DNA from: Marinosulfonomonas sp.
Lineage (GTDB): Bacteria; Pseudomonadota; Alphaproteobacteria; Rhodobacterales; Rhodobacteraceae
Assembly: GCA_022712735.1 (NCBI GenBank)
Contig: JAFLKA010000187.1
Span: 1 to 7,050, forward strand
DNA: 7,050 nt
Direction of reading: 5' to 3'
The translations under genes were made by a program, and so were the position numbers. Positions 1 through 5,256 of the stretch are shown here, piece after piece. The stretch's first letter is position 1; the number at the start of each line of letters is the position of its first letter. Below the pieces are notes generated by a model that was not told where the DNA came from, searched no databases, and saw only the letters and a list, made by a program, of their open reading frames with translations.

Positions 1-1056
1 ATCCTCGGTGGTGATGCGCGATTGTAGGGCGTGGCCGTTCAGATGGATGTCGGCCTGCGTTGGTTTTCCAGTGGCTACGGCCACGGATTTCCCCTCGGCA
101 ATCAGGATTTGCGCCTGAACGATGTCGATGCCGGTGACTTCCTCGGTGACGGTGTGTTCGACCTGCACCCGCGGGTTCACCTCGATGAAATGAAAGGTGT
201 CGGTGTCCATATCCATCAGGAACTCGACGGTGCCCGCACATTCATAACCGACATGCTTGCAAATCCGCACGCCTAGTTCGCAAATCTCGGCGCGTTGTTC
301 CTCGGTCAGATACGGCGCTGGCGCACGTTCCACCACTTTCTGGTTGCGCCGCTGGACCGAGCAGTCGCGCTCAAACAGGTGGTAAATCTCGCCGTGGCTG
401 TCACCCAGAATTTGCACTTCAACGTGGCGGGCACGCTGGATCATCTTTTCCAGATAACCCTCGTCATTGCCAAAGGCCGCTTGCGCCTCGCGCCGCCCCT
501 CCAGCAGTTTTTCGACCAACTCGTCCTCGGATAAAATAGCTCGCATTCCACGACCACCACCACCCCAAGATGCCTTTAGCATCAGCGGATAGCCAACCTC
601 GGCGGCCTGCGCACGCACCTTGTCCATGTCATCGCCCAGCACTTCGGTGGCGGGGATCACCGGCACACCGGCCTCGATAGCGACTTTGCGGGCGCTGGCC
701 TTGTCGCCCAGCTTGCGCATGGTGGCAGCTTTGGGACCGATGAATGCGATACCCGCCTCAACACAAGCATCTACGAAATCGGGGTTTTCCGACAGCAGGC
801 CATAGCCCGGATGGATTGCGTCCGCGCCTGCCATTTTGGCGACCCGGATGATTTCCTCGATGCTCAGATAGGCGGCGACCGGTCCCATGCCCTCGCCAAT
901 CCGGTAAGCCTCGTCCGCCTTGAACCGGTGCAGGCCCAGCTTGTCCTCTTCGGCAAAGATGGCGACCGTGCGTTTGCCCATTTCGTTGGCGGCCCGCATG
1001 ATGCGGATAGCAATTTCGCCGCGATTGGCGATCAGGATTTTGTTGAAATCGGTCAT
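1..1056 (-). CDS. pyc: Pyruvate carboxylase, N-terminal biotin carboxylase part (partial, cut by window edge)
   Basis: This is the first 352 residues of a biotin-dependent carboxylase that converts pyruvate, bicarbonate and ATP to oxaloacetate in the cytoplasm, an anaplerotic step. The ORF is open from the ATG at 1056 to the left edge. Visible elements are the N-terminal start ILIANRGEIAIRI (residues 7-19), IHPGYGLLSE (81-90), the ATP-grasp lysines K119 and K161, the glycine loop GGGGRG (165-170), RHVEVQILGD (210-219), ERDCSVQRRNQKVVE (229-243), and E278, E292, N294 and R296, which line up with the metal and catalytic residues of biotin carboxylase. The stretches HRFKADEAY (43-51) and PVAAYLSIEEII (59-70), and the ending SRITTED at the edge, are of the pyruvate carboxylase type, whereas AccC usually reads CRINAED there. 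The full protein should be about 1150 residues, with the carboxyltransferase and biotinyl domains outside the window. The start is supported by AAGAGG seven bases upstream. It lies 81 bases downstream of the hydroxy-acid dehydrogenase gene, in the same direction. Confidence 0.93.
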   Translation of the reverse strand, partial: MTDFNKILIANRGEIAIRIMRAANEMGKRTVAIFAEEDKLGLHRFKADEAYRIGEGMGPVAAYLSIEEIIRVAKMAGADAIHPGYGLLSENPDFVDACVEAGIAFIGPKAATMRKLGDKASARKVAIEAGVPVIPATEVLGDDMDKVRAQAAEVGYPLMLKASWGGGGRGMRAILSEDELVEKLLEGRREAQAAFGNDEGYLEKMIQRARHVEVQILGDSHGEIYHLFERDCSVQRRNQKVVERAPAPYLTEEQRAEICELGVRICKHVGYECAGTVEFLMDMDTDTFHFIEVNPRVQVEHTVTEEVTGIDIVQAQILIAEGKSVAVATGKPTQADIHLNGHALQSRITTED

Positions 1057-1063
1057 GTCAGTG

Positions 1064-1069
1064 CCTCTT
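1064..1069 (-). promoter_or_regulatory. Ribosome binding site of pyc
   Basis: The minus strand reads AAGAGG, separated by seven bases from the ATG at 1056. This fixes the start of pyc, whose protein then begins MTDFNKILIANRGE, as expected for a biotin carboxylase N-terminus. Confidence 0.7.
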
Positions 1070-1137
1070 ACCTAACTGGGTTGCGGAACATCTAGCGTGA
1101 TATGGTCCGCAGGTAAATTCGTATGTTTGGCTATAGC

Positions 1138-2280
1138 TTAGTCGGTCCTCAGACAATTCGGCAATTCTTTCAGGGATTTCGCGCCAATCTGCCCCATGTT
1201 TGATTGCATATCTTGCGTAAGGATTTGCACCACATGCGCGGCACCCTTGGCACCAAAAGCGCCAAGACCGTAATGAAAGGCGCGGCCCAGCATGACGAAA
1301 TCCGCGCCCAGCGCAATGGCCCGCAGAATGTCGAGACCACCGTTGATACCGCTATCAAAGATCAGCGGATAGTCGGGACCGACAGCCTTGCGGATTTGGG
1401 GCAGGGCAGTGATGGAGGCAGGGGCACCGGCGAATTGACGGCCCGCATGGTTCGAGACCCAAACCGCATCCACACCCTCGGATTGCAGGCGCTGGGCGTC
1501 GTCTGCGTTCAGCACGCCTTTGACCACCAGATCACCGCCCCATTCATCGCGCAATTCGCGCAAATAGTCCCAGTCGGGCGAGGTGCGCAGCAAATATCCG
1601 ATATGTTCGGTCGAGGACAGGGCCGCGGTGGATTTCTGATAGCTCTCCATCAGGCGCAGACGCGGCATGCCATGTTTCAACGTGCCCATTGCCCAAGTCG
1701 GGCAGCGGGCCACTTGGGCCAACAGACGCGGGGTCAGGCGCGGCGGGTTGGTCAGCCCGCTGCGGGTCTGGCGTTCGCGGCGGCTGGCGACGGGGACATC
1801 GACGGTCAGAACCAGCGTGTGAAAGCCGGCATCGCGGGCGCGGTTCAGGATGTCGGTGCGGATTTCAGGGTCGCGCGGCGGATATAGCTGGAACCAGCCT
1901 TGGTCACCAATATGTGGGGCGAGGGTTTCCGGCGTTTGGCTGGCCACAGTGGACAGGCCATAGGGGATGCCTTGGCTTGCGGCCAGTCGTGCTAACGTGC
2001 ATTCGGCATCAGGCCAGATCAGGCCGGACATGCCGATTGGCGCGATGCCAAAGGGCAGGGGATAGCTGCGGCCCATTAGCGTGGTGGACAGATCGGCGGT
2101 GAATTCGCCGTGCAGGACCGAGGGTTTCAGCAGGACTTTGTCAAGCTCAGCGCGGTTGCGCTGTTGTGTGGCCTCGTCACCCGTGGCGCTGTCCAGGTAC
2201 TCCCATACGAAATGCGGGATACGCTTGCGGGCGGACTTGCGCAGATCGTCTAGGGCGGGGTGGGTGGCATCAAGGATCAT
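1138..2280 (-). CDS. lldD: FMN-dependent alpha-hydroxy-acid dehydrogenase, L-lactate dehydrogenase (LldD) type
   Basis: This 380-residue protein belongs to the glycolate oxidase / LldD / mandelate dehydrogenase family of TIM-barrel flavoenzymes, which oxidise an L-2-hydroxy acid to the 2-oxo acid and pass electrons to quinone, cytochrome or oxygen. Family landmarks in order: Y28 in the N-terminal FVWEYLDSATG stretch, APIGMSGL (80-87), S110, WFQLY (129-133, with Q131 and Y133), LTVDVP (158-163, with T159 and D161), R168, K254 in VVKGV, the catalytic SNHAGRQ (276-282, base H278 and substrate-binding R281), FDSGINGG (308-315) and LGRAF (331-335). All the expected active-site residues are present. 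At the FMN-phosphate loop, position 313 is Asn where glycolate oxidase has Arg. The ATG at 2280 gives the usual family length. A GTG at 2337 would add 19 residues, but neither start has a clear ribosome binding site. Lactate is the favoured substrate because pyc follows, but 2-hydroxy-acid specificity cannot be read from the sequence. The gene is divergent from the helicase gene. Confidence 0.88.
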   Translation of the reverse strand: MILDATHPALDDLRKSARKRIPHFVWEYLDSATGDEATQQRNRAELDKVLLKPSVLHGEFTADLSTTLMGRSYPLPFGIAPIGMSGLIWPDAECTLARLAASQGIPYGLSTVASQTPETLAPHIGDQGWFQLYPPRDPEIRTDILNRARDAGFHTLVLTVDVPVASRRERQTRSGLTNPPRLTPRLLAQVARCPTWAMGTLKHGMPRLRLMESYQKSTAALSSTEHIGYLLRTSPDWDYLRELRDEWGGDLVVKGVLNADDAQRLQSEGVDAVWVSNHAGRQFAGAPASITALPQIRKAVGPDYPLIFDSGINGGLDILRAIALGADFVMLGRAFHYGLGAFGAKGAAHVVQILTQDMQSNMGQIGAKSLKELPNCLRTD

Positions 2281-2345
2281 GGTGTGTTGATAGCGATTGG
2301 GCTGTTGCAGGGGAAGGGGTTTCGCCGTGCTGCGCACGTCGACCC

Positions 2346-2371
2346 GCGCTCGCCCCTGACGGGGCTCGCGC
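2346..2371. repeat. GC-rich inverted repeat (hairpin) before repeat copy 1
   Basis: Arms GCGC (2346-2349) and GCGC (2368-2371) enclose a symmetric TC/TC mismatch, then GCCCC (2352-2356), a TGAC loop and GGGGC (2361-2365). This gives nine GC pairs in all. There is no following T-run, so it is not a canonical intrinsic terminator. It lies in the divergent region between the dehydrogenase and helicase genes, five bases before the first copy of the 37-base element. The second copy is preceded by a hairpin in the same way. Confidence 0.55.
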
Positions 2372-2376
2372 TGGAT

Positions 2377-2413
2377 GCCTCCGGCGGAGGTATTTCAGGC
2401 AAGAAGAATGGGG
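2377..2413 (+). repeat. 37-base intergenic repeat, copy 1
   Basis: This copy consists of GCCTCCGGCGGAGGTATTT (2377-2395), five unconserved bases, AAGAAGAA (2401-2408), one base and GGGG (2410-2413). The same layout with identical spacing recurs at 5111-5147. The core contains the near-perfect palindrome CCTCCG-G-CGGAGG. From memory, similar elements are scattered through Rhodobacteraceae intergenic regions. The position, upstream of the helicase gene and downstream of no plus-strand gene, argues against a simple terminator role for this copy. Confidence 0.75.
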
Positions 2414-2420
2414 AAGGGGG

Positions 2421-2449
2421 TTGGAACAGAGTGTGAACAAGCCTTTAAC
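2421..2449 (+). promoter_or_regulatory. Candidate promoter of the helicase gene
   Basis: TTGGAA (2421-2426) is followed after 17 bases by TTTAAC (2444-2449). Each hexamer has four of six matches to the housekeeping consensus. Transcription would begin around 2456, leaving a leader of roughly 24 bases before the ATG at 2480. The match is weak and could be chance. Confidence 0.3.
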
Positions 2450-2479
2450 TTGGGAAAGATTTCGGCTAGGCAGGTTTTC

Positions 2480-5080
2480 ATGAGCAGTTCTGATGATTTT
2501 GATGCCCCTGTGGGCCTTGCGGCCCGTGCGATGGCGGCGCGGCCAGCGCCATATATGGAAGGGTTGAACCCTGCGCAATGCGCCGCGGTTGAGGCGATGG
2601 ATGGGCCGGTGTTGATGCTGGCGGGGGCGGGCACCGGCAAGACCCGTGCCCTGACCACGCGGATTGTGCATTTGTTGAACACGGGGCGGGCGCGCCCAAA
2701 CGAGGTGTTGGCGGTGACCTTCACCAACAAGGCGGCGCGCGAGATGAAAAACCGCGTTGGCCAGATGATGGGCGAAATCGTCGAGGGGATGCCGTGGCTG
2801 GGCACGTTCCATGCGATTTGTGTCAAGCTGTTGCGCCGACACGCGGAACTGGTGGGGCTAAAGAGCAATTTCACCATTCTGGACACGGATGACCAGATAC
2901 GTCTGTTGAAACAACTGCTGGCGGCGGCCAATATTGATCACAAGCGCTGGCCGGCGCGGATGTTGGCGGGGGTAATTGATGGCTGGAAGAACCGCGCGTG
3001 GACGCCCGATACTGTGCCGACTTCGGAAGCGGGGATGTTCAACAATCAGGGGGTGGAACTGTATGCTGCGTATCAGGCGCGTCTGCTGACCCTGAATGCG
3101 GTGGATTTCGGCGATCTGTTAATGCATGTGGTGACGATATTCCAGAAACACACCGATGTGCTGGAGCAATACCAGCGCTGGTTCAAATACATCTTGGTGG
3201 ACGAATACCAAGACACCAATGTGGCGCAATATCTGTGGCTGCGGCTGTTGGCGGGTGGGCACAAAAACATCTGTTGTGTTGGTGATGATGACCAGTCGAT
3301 CTACGGCTGGCGCGGGGCCGAAGTGGGCAATATCCTGCGCTTCGAGCAGGATTTTCCCGGCGCGACAGTGGTGAAGCTGGAGCAGAATTATCGTAGCACT
3401 CCCCATATTTTGGCCGCTGCCAGTGCGGTGATTGCCGTCAATGAAGGACGGTTGGACAAGGCGTTGTGGACCGAGGAGGGAGAGGGGAAAGAAGTTCGCC
3501 TGATCGGTCATTGGGACGGCGAGGAAGAGGCTCGCTGGATCGGCGAGAAGATTGAAGGGCTAATTGATGGAAGCTCACAGGATGCGATACACCGAAGGAA
3601 CCCGCGATCAAAAACGATCATTCAAGAGTTCGAGCGACTCGCAAAGAAAGACGCGTTGCATGGGGTTAAGACGACTGATGAGCTTTATGAGCGGCTTCGA
3701 AAGCAAAATAGCCCTCTCCGAGAATTTAAGACTCGCACACTGATGTTTAATCTATCTGAACGCTCCAATAATAAGGAACCTTTGGGGCCGGCGTTCAATA
3801 TCTACAGTTATGAAGAAATCGCGATCCTTGTGCGCACAAGCCACCAGATGCGAGCGTTCGAGGATAGGTTTTTGACCATCGGGCTGCCGTATCGCGTCAT
3901 TGGCGGGCCACGGTTTTACGAGCGGATGGAGATCCGCGATGCGATGGCCTATTTCCGCATCACGGTGCAGCCCGAGGATGATCTGGCCTTTGAGCGGATC
4001 ATTAATACGCCACGCCGCGGGGTTGGCGATAAGGCGTTGCAAAGCATCCAGATGACGGCGCGTGAACACAGGCTGCCGTTGCTGGAAACCGCACGGATGA
4101 TGCTGGAAGCAGGGCAGATCAAGGGCAAGGCCAAGGGGGCGTTGCAGGTGCTGGTGGACGGGATTTCGCGCTGGGCGGCTGCTGCGGCGGACCCAGAGGT
4201 CAGCCATGTGGAGCTGGCCGGTGTGATGCTTGATGAGTCCAGTTACACAGAGATGTGGCAGAAGCTGGTTGATCAAGAAAAACAGGATAAACTTCAAGAC
4301 CCAAAGAATATCGGAGCGGCTGGACGTCTGGAAAATTTAAAGGAGCTGGTTCAGTCGCTGGAGCAGTTCGAAAACTTGCAAGGGTTTTTGGAACATATCG
4401 CGCTGATCATGGACAATGCATCCGACGAGGACGAGGAGAAGCTGACCATCATGACCCTGCACGGGGCCAAGGGGCTGGAGTTTCCGGCCGTGTTTTTGCC
4501 GGGCTGGGAGGAAGGCTTGTTTCCCTCGCAACGTACAATGGACGAGAGCGGTGTGAAGGGCTTGGAGGAAGAGCGCCGACTGGCCTATGTAGGCATCACG
4601 CGGGCCGAGGAATTGTGCACGATATCCTTTGCAGCCAACCGGCGGGTATATGGCCAATGGCAGTCGCAATTGCCCTCGCGGTTCATTGACGAGTTGCCCG
4701 AGGAGCACGTCGAGGTGCTGACCCCGCCGGGGCTGTATGGTGGCGGTTATGGGGCTGCCGGAATGGCGCCATCCGAGGCGATGGAGGCCAAGGCCGAGCG
4801 GGCGGACGCCTATAATTCGCCGGGCTGGCGCCGGATGCAGGCCCGTCAGCAGGAACGCGGTATGGGCGCGCCACGCGAGGCCAGCAAGGCGGTGATTGAT
4901 GTGACGGCCAACGCCAGTTTCACCCAAGGCGAGCGGGTGTTTCACCAGAAGTTCGGCTATGGATATGTGATGGGCGTTGAGGGCGACAAACTGGATATCG
5001 AGTTTGAGCGGGCGGGATCAAAGAAGATCGTGGCGCGGTTCGTCGTGGCGGCGGATCGGGCGGATGATGTGCCGTTTTAG
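2480..5080 (+). CDS. uvrD: UvrD/PcrA-type superfamily 1 ATP-dependent DNA helicase with an internal insertion
   Basis: This 866-residue 3'-5' DNA helicase acts in nucleotide excision and mismatch repair and in clearing stalled complexes. Motifs in order: Q motif LNPAQCAAV (29-37), Walker A AGAGTGKT (48-55), Ia VTFTNKAAREM (79-89), Ib GTFHAIC (108-114), II LVDEYQDT (239-246), III VGDDDQSIYGWRGA (267-280), IV NYRST (303-307), V MTLHGAKGLEFP (658-669) and VI EERRLAYVGITRA (697-709). A Tudor-like C-terminal segment of the PcrA/UvrD kind follows at about 815-855. All catalytic motifs are intact. UvrD and PcrA are usually about 720-800 residues. The excess here comes largely from residues about 364-440, placed between motif IV and the EEIAILVR strand (445-452), plus a smaller extension at about 595-612. 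The ATG at 2480 is preferred to the in-frame ATG at 2375, because the longer form would translate the intergenic repeat. A weak AGG lies just upstream (2472-2474). UvrD versus PcrA naming is a convention here. Confidence 0.95.
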   Translation: MSSSDDFDAPVGLAARAMAARPAPYMEGLNPAQCAAVEAMDGPVLMLAGAGTGKTRALTTRIVHLLNTGRARPNEVLAVTFTNKAAREMKNRVGQMMGEIVEGMPWLGTFHAICVKLLRRHAELVGLKSNFTILDTDDQIRLLKQLLAAANIDHKRWPARMLAGVIDGWKNRAWTPDTVPTSEAGMFNNQGVELYAAYQARLLTLNAVDFGDLLMHVVTIFQKHTDVLEQYQRWFKYILVDEYQDTNVAQYLWLRLLAGGHKNICCVGDDDQSIYGWRGAEVGNILRFEQDFPGATVVKLEQNYRSTPHILAAASAVIAVNEGRLDKALWTEEGEGKEVRLIGHWDGEEEARWIGEKIEGLIDGSSQDAIHRRNPRSKTIIQEFERLAKKDALHGVKTTDELYERLRKQNSPLREFKTRTLMFNLSERSNNKEPLGPAFNIYSYEEIAILVRTSHQMRAFEDRFLTIGLPYRVIGGPRFYERMEIRDAMAYFRITVQPEDDLAFERIINTPRRGVGDKALQSIQMTAREHRLPLLETARMMLEAGQIKGKAKGALQVLVDGISRWAAAAADPEVSHVELAGVMLDESSYTEMWQKLVDQEKQDKLQDPKNIGAAGRLENLKELVQSLEQFENLQGFLEHIALIMDNASDEDEEKLTIMTLHGAKGLEFPAVFLPGWEEGLFPSQRTMDESGVKGLEEERRLAYVGITRAEELCTISFAANRRVYGQWQSQLPSRFIDELPEEHVEVLTPPGLYGGGYGAAGMAPSEAMEAKAERADAYNSPGWRRMQARQQERGMGAPREASKAVIDVTANASFTQGERVFHQKFGYGYVMGVEGDKLDIEFERAGSKKIVARFVVAADRADDVPF
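3569..3799 (+). other. Low-GC in-frame insertion within the helicase gene
   Basis: The stretch encodes helicase residues about 364-440 and has no counterpart in the usual UvrD layout as I know it, where roughly 15-20 residues separate the end of domain 1A from the IAILVR strand. GC over 3561-3800 is 111 of 240 bases (46%), against 71 of 120 (59%) in both 3421-3540 and 3841-3960. It uses CGA five times, along with ATA, AGG and CTA, and about half its codons end in G or C. The protein is highly charged, with two likely helices (about 378-391 and 398-409). I recognise no domain in it, and exact edges are uncertain by several residues. Confidence 0.6.
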
Positions 5081-5089
5081 GGGTTGCGC

Positions 5090-5102
5090 CGCGCGATGCG
5101 CG
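5090..5102. repeat. Short GC-rich hairpin after the helicase gene
   Basis: CGCGC (5090-5094), loop GAT, GCGCG (5098-5102), starting nine bases after the helicase stop codon. No T-run follows, so termination is possible but not shown. It stands eight bases before repeat copy 2, echoing the hairpin before copy 1. Confidence 0.4.
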
Positions 5103-5110
5103 TCGCCTTA

Positions 5111-5147
5111 GCCTCCGGCGGAGGTATTTAGAAAAAGAAGAAGGGGG
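5111..5147 (+). repeat. 37-base intergenic repeat, copy 2
   Basis: The 19-base core GCCTCCGGCGGAGGTATTT (5111-5129) is identical to copy 1. It is followed by five variable bases, AAGAAGAA (5135-5142), one base and GGGG (5144-5147). Orientation is the same as copy 1, so the two copies are direct repeats bracketing the helicase gene. This copy lies downstream of the helicase gene and 109 bases before the start codon of the Hsp70-like gene. Confidence 0.75.
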
Positions 5148-5183
5148 CGGTGATTTTACGATTGTCTTCTTGCCACCTCAATG

Positions 5184-5212
5184 CTTGACACGAACGCTGC
5201 CCACCATGTAGT
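5184..5212 (+). promoter_or_regulatory. Candidate promoter of the Hsp70-like gene, heat-shock (RpoH) or housekeeping type
   Basis: CTTGACA (5184-5190), 11 bases, then CACCATGT (5202-5209). Against the E. coli sigma-32 consensus CTTGAAA-N11-15-CCCCATNT this has one mismatch in each box. The same bases also fit a housekeeping reading: a perfect TTGACA (5185-5190), 16 bases, then TGTAGT (5207-5212), four of six. Both readings put the transcription start near 5215-5220, about 40 bases before the ATG at 5257. The sequence alone does not decide between them. Confidence 0.45.
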
Positions 5213-5256
5213 CAGGCGACTTTCTTAATTCACTCTGATCATAGAAGATCCTCAAA

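Noticed and set aside
1..1056. Biotin carboxylase subunit AccC of acetyl-CoA carboxylase
   Set aside because: The HRFKADEAY and PVAAYLSIEEII stretches and the TTED ending at the edge are of the pyruvate carboxylase kind. AccC has different residues at these places.
1057..1137. Separate promoter for pyc in the 81-base gap
   Set aside because: On the minus strand TTTACC and TAGATG are 17 bases apart, but only four and three of six bases match the consensus, too weak to call.
1204..2102. Long plus-strand open frames opposite the dehydrogenase gene
   Set aside because: They are by-products of the GC-rich codons of the real minus-strand gene and show no recognisable protein features.
2281..2337. 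Longer dehydrogenase from a GTG start at 2337
   Set aside because: The 19 added residues have no family counterpart and no ribosome binding site is visible. The ATG at 2280 gives the usual length.
2375..2479. Longer helicase from the ATG at 2375
   Set aside because: It would translate the intergenic repeat element and a stretch with no helicase similarity. The ATG at 2480 leads into the conserved N-terminal region.
3595..3780. Direct repeat AAGGAACC (3595-3602 and 3773-3780) near both ends of the helicase insertion, as a transposition footprint
   Set aside because: An eight-base match within about 240 bases is expected by chance nearly half the time, and the copies do not lie at the protein-level edges of the insertion.
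3569..3799. Intein or intron inside the helicase
   Set aside because: The segment is too short for an intein, lacks the Cys/Ser start and His-Asn end, and interrupts no catalytic motif. It is an open frame with no intron-like features.
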